A stretch of 64,000 nucleotides of DNA, from contig CM062297.1 of the NCBI GenBank assembly GCA_031216915.1, forward strand, positions 368,293,704 to 368,357,703. Reading direction: 5' to 3'. Source of the stretch: Pictodentalium vernedei. Lineage: Eukaryota; Mollusca; Scaphopoda; Dentaliida; Dentaliidae. Shown in pieces: positions 1 to 8,904 of this stretch; position 1 is the stretch's first letter, and each line of letters starts with the position of its first letter. A program made the translations under genes and the position numbers. Below the pieces are notes generated by a model that did not search any database, was not told the origin of the DNA, and saw nothing but the letters and a program-made list of their open reading frames with translations.

Positions 1-185
1 TTTATGAGTTTAGACGTATGGCTGTCAATGATGCTTTTAAGGCTGTAGGTGATGAAGATATTTTATATTTTCACCATCGACAGGTTTATCCACATCATTT
101 TCTGTCAGATGGTGTACATCTCCGGCCGAATGCACAAAAGAATTTTTGGGATAGAATAAAAAGGAAAATTCACCAGATGTTGTAA
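1..185 (+). CDS. C-terminal fragment of an SGNH/GDSL-type hydrolase-like ORF
   Basis: An open frame enters from the left edge and ends at TAA 183-185, giving the last 60 residues of a protein. It contains SDGVHL about 21 residues from the end. That matches the late block of SGNH/GDSL hydrolases, where an Asp and a His three residues later complete the catalytic Ser-Asp-His triad; the Ser block would lie outside the window. The basic helix after it (RIKRKIHQML) suits a C-terminus. Such hydrolase ORFs occur in some retroelements, for example Ngaro/DIRS-type and some CR1-type LINEs, so a mobile origin is likely given the surroundings. No downstream ORF supports a specific element. The assignment rests on one motif. 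Confidence 0.45.
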   Translation, partial: YEFRRMAVNDAFKAVGDEDILYFHHRQVYPHHFLSDGVHLRPNAQKNFWDRIKRKIHQML

Positions 186-1644
186 TTTAAAACCCCCTAG
201 TCAGGGTGATTGGGAATGTGTTGATGGTTTATTAAGTGGGAAAGAAGTGATTAATGTGAAAGTTGGAGATATTTCACATTGACCTTGATTGCAATTGTTG
301 GCTCTGTTGATGGTTCGATTGGGCATGGTATGGTGATTCCTTGTTGGGCTCACTGTGCTGCCCAAGCGAAGCATTAATTGCAACTGTTTTGAATTGAAAA
401 TATGGAGTTGGCGATTGAGAAATAGAGTTCCGGGATTCATAAAAATATTGGATAATTGTTTTCTAATCTAGAATGATTCAAGCGCGCCAACAATAAATGG
501 ATCTTGTGGCTGTTGTCTGGGTTGTCGTGATGAAAAGGATACAGTAGTGTGCAGGGTTTCCAAGATAGTTTTTGGCGCTGCGAGCAGCATCATCTGGACG
601 ATGATAAAATTCATATGTAGTAAATTATGGGTAGTGTTCCAATGAAGTATGGTCCGTTTAATTGTTTTATAAATATATAAGTTATAGTGGTGGCTTTCTT
701 CGGATCAGGGATTTAACTAATCCAGGCGGTAACATCTCTTATCGCATGTCAGTGATCGTGGCGGTAAGCGGTTTCAATTTTTATTGAAATTGGTCGGTGG
801 TTGGATTTCTGTATCCCAGGCCTGCCTACCGCTGTATAAAACATAAAATGTGATGGCGGATTATTCCGTCAGATGTAGCACTTCCCATGCCTAAAGATTT
901 AATCTAGATAGTAGGTATGAACAGATCGTACTCAATTTTTTTTTTCGGACCCATTTTTTTTTGTGTAAATATAGTCATTATAAATCATTAATCATTTTTT
1001 TTTTATTTTTATCTTTATTAATAAGAAATCAAAAACACTATCTGAGCCATCCAAAAACGAGGACGTTTACCTTGGGGTGGGGGTAGTGTGCTGTTTTTTG
1101 ATAAATGGAGTCGGGGGTTTGTCGTCCAACAGGGGTTAATTCCATATTACTTATTTGCTCTCTCTGTGGTGGTTGTCTCCACCAGTGATTAGAGTGTCAG
1201 GTAGCACGAGATCTAGTAACGGTTGATTGAATTGTTGTCAAGTTTCACTGAGGGAAATGCACACACCAGCGATTTCCTGAATCGATACAAGATTTCAGAG
1301 GTTGCATGATTTTTTCGTGTTGTGTATGAATTGAAGTGGGTGATCTGGACCGTCGAAAAAGTCAGTTCGAGATAGGATTTCACTGGGGTAGGTTGTTTAG
1401 CTTTTCTCTGGAAGGTTTGGGAAGAGCCGGCTGGTCATGAGTTTAAATAGTAATTCCTTGGAGTTCCGGAATGAGAAACTAAACACCGAATTCTCTGTGC
1501 CATTGGTGAGACTGGGATAGTTATTTAGGAATTTATTTGGTATTCTTTTTTCTCCGTTTGTCGGATCAATGGAATCAGAGTTAAGTAAGTTTTAGAGTAG
1601 TTTTTTTTCTCTGGAACTCCGGGAATATTTTTTTTGAAGAATTT
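186..1644. other. Non-coding stretch, no gene seen
   Basis: It lies downstream of the hydrolase stop. Poly-T runs occur near 938-1010. Open frames here are short and unconvincing. It may be the 3' region of the element that encodes the hydrolase. Confidence 0.4.
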
Positions 1645-2440
1645 CGCCTTCGACAAACTTTTGTCGAGTGTGAGTTCTTCTTGTTGGGTAGTCACCGAGT
1701 GTGCGGGGTGTCAGAGATGGCAGCGCGGAGGTGACTCCTTAGTTATATGTGGAAGACTTCACACTCGACGAACTTTGGTTCTTCGAGGGTGAAAGCTTCT
1801 TACTTGATTGAGGCCTGATTATTGATATTTGGTATGACACCTATGGAGGAGCAGCGGTGACTCCTCATTTATATTTGGAAGACTTCACACTCGACGAACT
1901 CTGGTTCTTCGAGGGTGAAAGCTTCTTACTTGATTGAGGCCTGATTATTAATATTTGGTATGACACCTATGGAGGAGCAGAGGTGACTCCTTATTTATAT
2001 GTGGAAGACTTCACACTCGACGAACTCTGGTTCTTCGAGGGTGAAAGCTTCTTACTTGATTGAGGCCTGATTATTGATATTTGGTATGACACCTATGGAG
2101 GAGCAGCGGTAACTCCTCATTTATATTGGAAGACTTCACACTCGACGAACTTTGGTTCTTCGAGGGTGAAAGCTTCTTACTTGATTGAGGCCTGATTATT
2201 GATATTTGGTATGACACCTATGGAGGAGCAGAGGTGACTCCTTATTTATATGTGGAAGACTTCACACTCGACGAACTTTGGCTCTTCGAGGGTGAAAGCT
2301 TCTTACCTGTGTAGTCCTGACCATTACTATTGGGAGATGACATCTATGGAGGAATGTAGGTGATTCCTCATTTATATTTGGAAGACTTCACACTCGACGA
2401 ACTCTGGTTCTTCGAGGGTGGAAGCTTCTTATGACAGTTC
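1645..2440. repeat. Tandem 126-bp repeat, six copies, each with a hairpin
   Basis: The string GGAAGACTTCACACTCGAC starts at 1751, 1877, 2003, 2128, 2254 and 2380, a period of 126 (once 125). In every copy CTCGACGAAC is followed a few bases later by GTTCTTCGAG, and outer pairs GAAG/CTTC and TTCAC/GTGAA extend the stem, so each unit can fold into a hairpin of roughly 20 pairs. A diverged hairpin (GACAAACTTTTGTC) precedes the array near 1650. Units alternate between two subtypes (GGAGCAGCGG with ATATTTGG, and GGAGCAGAGG with ATATGTGG), which suggests a dimeric higher-order unit of about 252 bp. Confidence 0.9.
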
Positions 2441-2973
2441 CCCTTGGTCATTGGTACGTCCTCTATGGGAGAATAGTAGTCTCCTAATATTATATTAGAA
2501 AATCTGGGTGGCCTGGACATAATAAAAAGGGCCTTGTTTATCGGATTCTTGATATTTTTTTTTCTCTAGCCTCCGAATTTCAGCCCAATTTAAGATAGTG
2601 AAACAAACGCTTTTTGGATATGTAATAATGTTTAATTTCATTCAATAAATTATACCATAACATTTCTTAGTGTTGAATTATTGTTACCTTGCTACATCTT
2701 GATGGTTTGTAGTTTTTAATTTCAGTCTAAAGGTGGGTCATCTACCCGAGAACTTTATGTGGGGCTCCGACCTACCCATTATAACTGCGATCCCTTTTCC
2801 TTATTTTAAAGCCCGGTCGGAAACGCAAATGTTAAATATCTCTTATAAAATAGTTCGACCATCTGGGGTGATGTGGTTTTAGAAACCGCACCGCCTCGGC
2901 TGATCGAACTGTTTTTGGGAGGGAGAAATTGAATCTAGACTCGTGTTGGGTTGGGGATAGTGGATTCGTCACA
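2441..2973. other. Flank between tandem repeat and ITR element, no gene seen
   Basis: AT-rich sequence with AATAAA at about 2644. A short minus-strand frame at 2832-3017 runs into the terminal repeat and is not convincing. Confidence 0.4.
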
Positions 2974-3349
2974 TTAGTTCTGACCCTATTCCGTGTACAC
3001 TTGTTTATGTAGATCATTTATATAAATTATAACTAACCAATCAGATTGCTTGATTTCCCATAATCTGTATGCAGAGTCATCTCCCCTTATTACAACGAAG
3101 TCGTATCCGATTCTCATAACATCTATATCCAATGGCCATATCTTATATGCTTATGTGAAAAGGCACAATGTGTCACAATGTGCCCTAGCACATAGGCACA
3201 TGCTTTATGTGCCGATATGTGCTTATATGTGCTTATGTGAAAAGGAACAATGTGACACAATGTGCCCAGGCACATAGGCACATACGGGTATTTGAGGATA
3301 CCTGACATTGGACTATTGGGGGATACTTGTTGGACTTTATATCCGGGTA
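2974..3349. repeat. Left inverted terminal repeat of the four-gene element
   Basis: About 376 bp. It matches the complement of the right repeat, including GTATGCAGAGTCATCTCCCC and the TATGTGC/GCACATA-rich internal part, which is itself full of short palindromes. It stops just before the first TATA box. Confidence 0.85.
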
Positions 3350-3352
3350 AGG

Positions 3353-3359
3353 TATAAAA
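3353..3359 (+). promoter_or_regulatory. TATA box of gene 1
   Basis: TATAAAAAGGGTGTTGGTAC. The same leader (TATAAAAGGAGTGTTGGT, then GAAAATAAATTCATTT) recurs before genes 2 and 4 and more loosely before gene 3, so it is a conserved promoter and 5' leader rather than chance AT richness. Confidence 0.75.
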
Positions 3360-3407
3360 AGGGTGTTGGTACGAAAATAAATTCATTTCTATCCTTACCG
3401 TCGTCGA

Positions 3408-3890
3408 GTGAACACATCTTTCCAGTTCGATCCAGACACTTTATTTTCGAGATCGGATCATGCTAGAAGACACGAGAAGACCCATCATCGGCTCCACTGC
3501 AGATATTGTACTAAGTTGTTCGCCCATCCATACAATAGGAAGAGGCATGAAGAACATAACTGTCCAAGAAGAACAGAAGAGGAGAGAGATACTGGAGATT
3601 TAATGACTGATCAGAATAAAAAAAAACTTTTAGAATTTTTACTGGATGCTGACAAGGAGGAAATCGATGCCGTTCTACGTGCTGCTGATGAAGATTTGAT
3701 TACCTGTTTATGCAAATGTGCTACCAACATTCTCGAAGATAAGATACCACTAAATTGGGCTGAATTTGATGACCTGAGAAAATACGAACATGTATTGAAG
3801 CTGCTAACAGATGATGGAATTTCTCCAGATATAAAAGAAGTATATTACGAAAGAGTTGCTTTCTCTCGGTGCTTATCAACCCAGTCCTAG
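3408..3890 (+). CDS. Gene 1: C2HC zinc-finger protein of the ITR element
   Basis: Up to about 160 codons, ending at TAG 3888-3890. A C-x2-C-x12-H-x4-C finger (HCRYC...RKRHEEHNC) lies at about residues 30-52. A helical domain with DADKEEIDAVLRAADEDL and a Cys-rich core (CLCKCATNIL) follows. Gene 2 has the same two parts in the same order, so the pair looks like a tandem duplication. There is no ATG in frame upstream of the finger: the leader that ends GTGAAGATG before gene 4 reads GTGAACACA here, so the start codon is probably lost. Unlike gene 2, it lacks the basic GGFL tail. The role is unknown; DNA binding or a core-protein function is inference. It is likely transcribed from the TATA box at 3353. 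Confidence 0.65.
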   Translation: MNTSFQFDPDTLFSRSDHARRHEKTHHRLHCRYCTKLFAHPYNRKRHEEHNCPRRTEEERDTGDLMTDQNKKKLLEFLLDADKEEIDAVLRAADEDLITCLCKCATNILEDKIPLNWAEFDDLRKYEHVLKLLTDDGISPDIKEVYYERVAFSRCLSTQS

Positions 3891-3902
3891 CTCTGAAAAA
3901 AG

Positions 3903-3909
3903 TATAAAA
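3903..3909 (+). promoter_or_regulatory. TATA box of gene 2
   Basis: TATAAAAGGAGTGTTGGTGT starts 13 bases after the stop codon of gene 1; the start codon of gene 2 follows 65 bases downstream. Confidence 0.75.
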
Positions 3910-3967
3910 GGAGTGTTGGTGTGAAAAAAAAACTCATTTGTTCTACGACCACGAAAAAGGTGAAGTC

Positions 3968-4399
3968 ATGAAAGTCCATTGCTGCAGATATTGTGATAAA
4001 GAATTCTCCAGGAGCTTCACACGTAAGAGACATGAAGATGATTACTGTTCCACGAGGAAATCGGAAAAATCGAGCAACACTACAAGATTAGAAAGAAATT
4101 TAGATACACTGCGAATCCTATCTGATGCGGATCGATATGAAGCCAAGACTATACTCAAGACAGCCAGTGATGATTTGATAGAATGTGTATGTGATTGTAC
4201 CTCGAATATCTTGAAGGGGGCAGTGCCTATAACCAAATCTGAGAGCGCTAAGTTGATTCCATACAAACACCAGATTAGGAGAATCGCCTCACCAAAGACA
4301 GAACAATCTTATCGGAAAAGAAGACGGCTCATACAGAAAGGAGGATTTTTAGGAAAGTTAATCAAACCCGTCATCAATGCTCTGTCCGATATCCTATAA
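3968..4399 (+). CDS. Gene 2: C2HC zinc finger plus basic GGFL-tail protein
   Basis: 143 codons from ATG 3968, chosen because it is the first ATG after the conserved leader (GGTGAAGTCATG). The finger CCRYC...RKRHEDDYC (C-x2-C-x12-H-x4-C) is at residues 5-26. A helical domain with DADRYEAKTILKTASDDL and CVCDCTSNIL is paralogous to gene 1. The C-terminus has a basic run (RKRRRLIQK) followed by GGFLGKLIKPVINALSDIL, an amphipathic or membrane-active-looking helix. A basic stretch plus GGFL/GGIL plus hydrophobic helix is seen in small core or membrane-lytic proteins of adenovirus-like and Polinton/adintovirus-like entities; that is analogy from family knowledge. The stop codon TAA 4397-4399 lies inside the next TATA box. 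The frame is intact. Confidence 0.7.
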   Translation: MKVHCCRYCDKEFSRSFTRKRHEDDYCSTRKSEKSSNTTRLERNLDTLRILSDADRYEAKTILKTASDDLIECVCDCTSNILKGAVPITKSESAKLIPYKHQIRRIASPKTEQSYRKRRRLIQKGGFLGKLIKPVINALSDIL

Positions 4400-4401
4400 A
4401 A
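4395..4401 (+). promoter_or_regulatory. TATA box of gene 3, overlapping the stop of gene 2
   Basis: CCTATAAAAGGGTCG: the TAA that ends gene 2 (4397-4399) is part of TATAAAA. The leader downstream differs more from the other three but keeps a CGAAGAG block shortly before the ATG. Confidence 0.7.
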
Positions 4402-4460
4402 GGGTCGTGCTCATAAGAAATTTGTTATTTGTAATCTGACCTTCGAAGAGAGCGGACACA

Positions 4461-4924
4461 ATGCAATCCTGTTGTGCACCAAAACATTGGTCAATAGATT
4501 CGGACACCGATGAGTCGTCAGAACTATCAGAAGATATGGAATATGAAGAAGAAGAAGACGAAAAGGAAGAAGAAGACGTTTATGTGATGGGAACTATCGT
4601 CCAAAGTGGCTATGGCAAATACAAGACGATTTTGACAACCTCATGAACAAATATATCGAGGATGGAATGGATAGAGATGATGCAGTTGAAACAGCAAAAA
4701 GTGCACTTCAAAAGAATGTCAGAGAAGCCATTAGTGAGAAATACATTAATACCCTTGTGTTCATTAGAAATTTTTGCAACGACTCAATTCACAAGAAAAT
4801 TCAAGAAACAGCCAAGCGTCTTCGTGAAGAAGAGGATTATGACTTTGAAGAGTCTCAGAAATATGCTTTGGAAAAGCGAAGATTTCTGTTCGACAACATT
4901 ATGACAAACTACTCATTCAGAGTA

Positions 4925-4969
<45 letters not shown>

Positions 4970-4987
4970 GAAGAAGAAGACGATTAG
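4461..4987 (+). pseudogene. Gene 3: acidic protein, frame interrupted
   Basis: ATG 4461 opens a frame with a strongly acidic run (EYEEEEDEKEEED) that ends at 4646. A second frame, readable well upstream of its first ATG at 4643, gives a helical, charged protein (FDNLMNKY, HKKIQETAKRLREEEDYD, EKRRFLFDNIM) and ends at TAG 4985-4987 after a pure (GAT)n run encoding about 14 Asp and then Glu. The two parts look like one gene broken by a single frameshift near 4565-4600, inside the low-complexity GAA-rich stretch. I do not recognise the family. Acidic tails are common in histone-binding, packaging and chaperone-like proteins, but that does not assign a role. It is flanked by its own TATA box and the TATA box of gene 4. 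Confidence 0.6.
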
Positions 4988-4995
4988 AAAAAAAG

Positions 4996-5002
4996 TATAA
5001 AA
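4996..5002 (+). promoter_or_regulatory. TATA box of gene 4
   Basis: TATAAAAGGAGTGTTGGTAT, then GAAAATAAATTCATTT, nearly identical to the gene 1 leader; it starts 9 bases after the stop of gene 3. Confidence 0.75.
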
Positions 5003-5056
5003 GGAGTGTTGGTATGAAAATAAATTCATTTTCGTTTTGAACGTCGAAGAGTGAAG

Positions 5057-5759
5057 ATGTCTGTCAACAACAGTGCTCAGATTCAAAGATACCTTATATA
5101 TACAAATCTTCAAGAATGATGCTGGATTAAAGCTGACTTCCCCAGAACTGGCTCAGGTGAATCGTGTGGTAAATGCAGCCAAGAGAAAAAATCTAGACAT
5201 GGATGCTGGTGGAAAGAAACAAAGATGTGTGAATACTAAACGACCAGTAAACAAAAGAATAAAGACAGAACTGACTGATACTTCCAATACAAACAAGAAT
5301 GAAGTTACTACTATGAACAAAGTTTCTACTGTGAAAGATGTTACCACTACGAAGGAAATTTCTACTGAAGACAAGAAAAAGATGCCAGCTCCCATAAAGA
5401 ATGACGCTACCACTAAGAACGAAGTTTTTACTGCAAAAGAAGTTACCACTACGAATGCAGTTTCCACTACAAATGAAGATTCAAAGAGAAACCAAACCAA
5501 GAAAGATGTTTCCAGTCAAACCTCAAATGAAGTTACTACAAAGAATCAGAAGACTGAAGTTACTACTATGAAACAGTTAGAGAAAGAGGAACCCAAAGAT
5601 GACAGCCAGGAAATTAAAGCAGCCAACAAAACCAAGTTATCAGATGAGAGATCTATCAAGAACCTAGCCATGCAATGGGAAAAAGCTCCAACCCACAAGA
5701 AGATGAAATGGTTAGCCCATGCGAGAAGAACTACAAAGACAAATTCCTTGAGAAATTGA
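5057..5759 (+). pseudogene. Gene 4: Lys/Thr-rich low-complexity protein, frameshifted near its start
   Basis: The ATG at 5057 after the conserved leader (CGAAGAGTGAAGATG) opens only about 20 codons. The long frame (stop 5757-5759) runs in another register and is open from about 5073, so one early frameshift is likely. The long part has a short globular-looking start (LTSPELAQVNRVVNAAKRKN), then about 100 residues of imperfect repeats of the type EVTTTK/EVSTTN with many Lys and Thr, then a basic end (KKMKWLAHARRTTKT). I do not recognise the family. The composition suggests a disordered nucleic-acid-binding or linker protein. It is the last gene before the right terminal repeat. Confidence 0.55.
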
Positions 5760-5834
5760 ATTGTATACTTGAATGAAAATGAAATGCTATGCATATATTG
5801 TTGTTTGTTTTTTTTATCTACTACCCCAACAGAA

Positions 5835-6436
5835 GTACCCGGATGTAAAGTCCAACAAGTATCCCCAATAGTCCAATGTCAGGTATCCTCAAATACCCGT
5901 ATGTGCCTATGTGCTTGGGCACATTGTGTCACATTGTGCCTTTTCACATAAGCACATATACGCACATATCGGCACATAAAGCATGTGCCTCTGTGCTAGG
6001 GCACATTGTGTCACATTGTGCATTTTCACATAAACATATATGACAAAAAAGGGATTCTCTAGTAGGTATCCTCGAATAATACAATACCAGGTCATAGGTA
6101 TCCTCAAATACCCGTATGTGGCTATGTGCTAGGGCACGCTGTGTCACATTGTGCCTTTTCACATAAGCACATATCGGCACATAAAGCATGTGCCTATGTG
6201 CTAGGGCACATTGTGTCACATTGTGCCTTTTCACAAAGCACATACGACCAAAAAAAGGATTCCATAGGATATGGCCATTGGATATAGATGTGATGAGAAT
6301 CGGATACGACTTCGTTGTAATAAGGGGAGATAACTCTGCATACAGATTGTGGGAAATCAAGTAATCTGATTGGTTAGTTATAATTTATATAAATGATATA
6401 GATAAACAAAAGTACACGGAACAGGGTCAGAACTAA
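5835..6436. repeat. Right inverted terminal repeat, longer than the left
   Basis: About 602 bp. It complements the left repeat but contains an internal duplication: the block beginning AGGTATCCTCAAATACCCGT occurs at about 5880 and again at about 6088, each followed by the GCACATTGTGTCACATTGTG palindrome-rich part. That accounts for the extra length of roughly 210-230 bp. Confidence 0.85.
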
Positions 6437-6710
6437 CAAGAATAGACCAGAAAAGCTAAATATAGTAATAATAAGTAAAGCTGTTCCAGTTGATAGACAC
6501 TTCTACGCTACTGAGTATACTCTAGGACAAAGGAACATGGCCAGACAGACGAAAACTATTGTATATATAGACAGAAGCAGAGAATTCCGAAAGAATTCGA
6601 AATAGTAAAACTTGTCGGGTTTATTTGGGTAATTCTACGAATCGGGAAATTACTCTTCTACAAAGGAACATACCCTCCGAATATACCCATGTCTTGTTAG
6701 AAGGTTTTCG

Positions 6711-6931
6711 GTCACCTAGCAACCACGTGCTACTATAGTAACCAAGATGGCGGCCTCCAGTATACAAAATGGACGACGGAAACATGTATCACCCTAACAA
6801 CACGTGCTGCGCATGCGCACTCACACCACGCATCACTATGGAGATGACGTCACAAGATGGCCGCTCACGCGGGTTACCATGCCAACCAAACATGGCGCCA
6901 CCAGGTCACGTGACATGATGTCTCTTCCGGG
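6711..6931. promoter_or_regulatory. CpG-rich block dense in core-promoter factor motifs
   Basis: In 220 bp there are an RFX X-box (GTCACCTAGCAAC 6711-6723), E-boxes CACGTG at 6724, 6801 and 6907, a YY1-type site (AAGATGGCGGC 6744-6754), a perfect NRF1 palindrome (TGCGCATGCGCA 6808-6819), a CRE (TGACGTCA 6845-6852), AAGATGGCCGC at 6854, an X-box-like GTTACCATGCCAAC at 6873 and an ETS-type CTTCCGGG at 6924. This mix is typical of TATA-less CpG-island promoters. What it drives is not visible; the 95-codon frame at 6804-7091 looks non-genic. Confidence 0.5.
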
Positions 6932-7154
6932 TCCCCGCTGGGGTCCCCCCAACCGGGGACGATCGGATACATGTTATACTACTTGCGTCTGTATATTTCA
7001 AAACTTTTCGTGTCGCATCAGCGACGAATTTAATACAAAAGATTCGACGCGTCAAAAATCCGTCGACTATTTCAGGCTAAAGATACACTGATCTCCACAT
7101 AACTGATTGCTGGAACGATCATTAGTCACATAGAGAAAATGTCTTACCCGATGC

Positions 7155-7825
7155 CAGTGGCGGCGCCAGAGTTACAGAAGTGAGGGGGTACAGTTGGGTA
7201 TTGCCCGCGCAGCGCCGAGGGGGGTGGGTTTCGGGAGGAAGTTGAGAAAAATTTTAAAACTTACCTTGTAAATCGTGTTTTCTGGAGAATTCTCAGACAA
7301 TTAAATTAAAACAGTTTTATCCTTTTGAAACTTATTGGTTAGGGCTTTCAGTTATATAAAACGTCGTACATGGTGACAGTTTAACGGAAGAACGCTGTTG
7401 TAAAGTGCGAGCACAAAGCACCAAACGACACTCAAATCGAAAGTGAGAGTAGCCTGCATTCCAAACGGATCCGTTGCACGCTCTCGATTCTAGCATTCCT
7501 CGAATATTCTTAAGCGGTATGTTTCAGACCGTTTGAATGCGGCACGCCTTGTTGCAATTAGGGCCCTCGACTCTTGTTTGTTGTTTGCAGCTAATGTGTG
7601 TGTGTGGGGGGGGGGGGGGGGGTGGGGTGGGGGGCACACACAAACATAATGTAAAAACTTCTCTGATTTAGTTCACTTGGGAATATGGAATTAAGCATAC
7701 CCACCATTACACCGCAACGTTCAATACAAAAATTAAAATGATAGTATTTTTTTACTACGCTTGGCGAAAAAAGTGGAGGGGTAAGTACCACCCATACCAC
7801 CCCCCCCCCCAGGGCGCCGCCACTG
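7155..7825. mobile_element. hAT-type MITE (671 bp)
   Basis: The ends are perfect inverted repeats, CAGTGGCGGCGCC at 7155 and GGCGCCGCCACTG ending at 7825. The flanking 8-mers CCCGATGC (7147-7154) and CCTGCTGC (7826-7833) agree at 6 of 8 positions, as expected for an aged hAT 8-bp target duplication. The interior has a G run at about 7607 and no transposase. Confidence 0.8.
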
Positions 7826-7839
7826 CCTGCTGCCAATTA

Positions 7840-8310
7840 AAGAATATAATTTGATGTCTGCGAAAATTATATTCCAATAAGACTAAAAAATTCGCCGTGT
7901 GATTGGTCGAAAGCGAAAGCTGGCGTTTTCTTTTCTGCAGCAAATGCAACTGTGGCGTTACCACGCGAAATATTAGAAATAAGAAACACCCAGTAATTTC
8001 ACACAGCAGAAAGGAAATGCTCAAATGTAAAGCGAATGCACAATACTAAATCTCAACACAACCAACGAGAATTGAATTCGCCGTATCCGAATGAAGTGTT
8101 GTTCAAATCAGTTTACGACGAGAACTCAGATGGAGTGATCTCGACTTTACTCTGATAATTGATTATTTCTTCAGTGACATCGCGAGGTCCACAAGATGTT
8201 TATTCACTAAACTTGTTTTCGTTAAAAGTCGCCTTGTTCATTTCACAATGTGGGTTTAGGATTATGGGTATGGTCCTACCGTGTTACCGTCAATACACCA
8301 CAATAAGTTA
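7840..8310. repeat. Dispersed repeat R2, copy 1
   Basis: Similar to 42650-43090: shared blocks include CCGAATGAAGTGTTGTT, TTTACGA, GTTTATT-ACTAAAC-TGTT, CGTTAAAAGT and ACCGTCAATACACCACAATAA. The plus-strand frame of 159 codons over 8159-8638 crosses this repeat and the hairpin after it, so I do not regard it as a gene. Confidence 0.65.
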
Positions 8311-8598
8311 TACTGCTGGCGATGTACCGGTACAAATTTTCGCAGCAATTGACAATTTTCAATATATTTTAGTCACTATTGATAAGAAAACAAGTGCCGA
8401 TTTTGGAAGGGAAGCTTTTCTTCGATATTGTCTCGAGGATTCCATTCCATCCCATTCACAGAGATTCTACATTTTTCGAATCCCGACCTATCTGAATATA
8501 ATTATCTTCTTTAATCCATTGAACCCTGATAGTATCTTCCATATCTGTTTTGTGTCATCAGTTGGAAGAGTCAATATTCGTTATTTGGCGGACGACCA

Positions 8599-8652
8599 AC
8601 CAATATTTTCAACGTGCAGCACCTCGGCTGCACGTTGAAAATCTTGATTGGT
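8599..8652. repeat. Short inverted repeat
   Basis: ACCAATATTTTCAACGTGC is followed after a short loop by GCACGTTGAAAATCTTGATTGGT-type sequence, forming a stem of about 22 bp. TTTTCAACGTGCAG also occurs at 9841 inside a TTAA-type MITE. Confidence 0.75.
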
Positions 8653-8904
8653 CTGCGTCACAAATTCACTGAGCAACTATCTACTTTATTAATTCAGGTC
8701 GTATCAAGATCCTTGACCCGAAAAGCGACCGCCCTGTTTCAAGGGGTTAATGGACGTATTAAGTGTTTTATCACGAAAACAACTTAGACCACGCATAAAT
8801 TGGTACACTGAAGGTGCTATACATGTAAGTAGGTGGTGCTATGAGTTCCGTAATTTGAGACGATGGACTGACTCAGAACTGTAAGGAAGTAGAGTAGGTT
8901 TGTC

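Larger units (their letters stand above)
2974..6436. mobile_element. Compact four-gene element with long inverted terminal repeats, virus-like
   Basis: The two ends are inverted copies of each other: TTAGTTCTGACCCT starts at 2974 and its complement ends at 6436, with similarity inward to CCGGGTA at 3343-3349 and TACCCGG at 5835-5841. Between the repeats, four plus-strand genes lie almost end to end, each preceded by TATAAAA within about 20 bp of the previous stop, an economy typical of small DNA viruses. Gene products: two related C2HC zinc-finger proteins (the second with a basic, Gly-Gly-Phe-Leu amphipathic tail), an acidic protein and a Lys/Thr-rich protein. No polymerase, integrase, ATPase or capsid gene is present, so the copy is a deletion derivative, a satellite or a very small element. 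No clear target duplication was found. Frameshifts show decay. Confidence 0.75.

Noticed and set aside
1751..2440. A CRISPR array
   Set aside because: Whole 126-bp units are repeated with no unique spacers, in a eukaryotic context.
4913..4987. Poly-Asp tract as a sequencing artefact
   Set aside because: The GAT run is uninterrupted but in frame with the upstream protein and followed by an acidic GAA run and stop, so it is kept as part of gene 3, although its length may be uncertain.
5153..5500. A 115-codon minus-strand frame within gene 4
   Set aside because: It is the complement of the Lys/Thr-rich repeats; the plus strand has the conserved TATA and leader.
8159..8638. A 159-codon plus-strand frame
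   Set aside because: It spans dispersed repeat R2 and a hairpin, shows no domain and is not conserved as a frame in the R2 copy at 42650.
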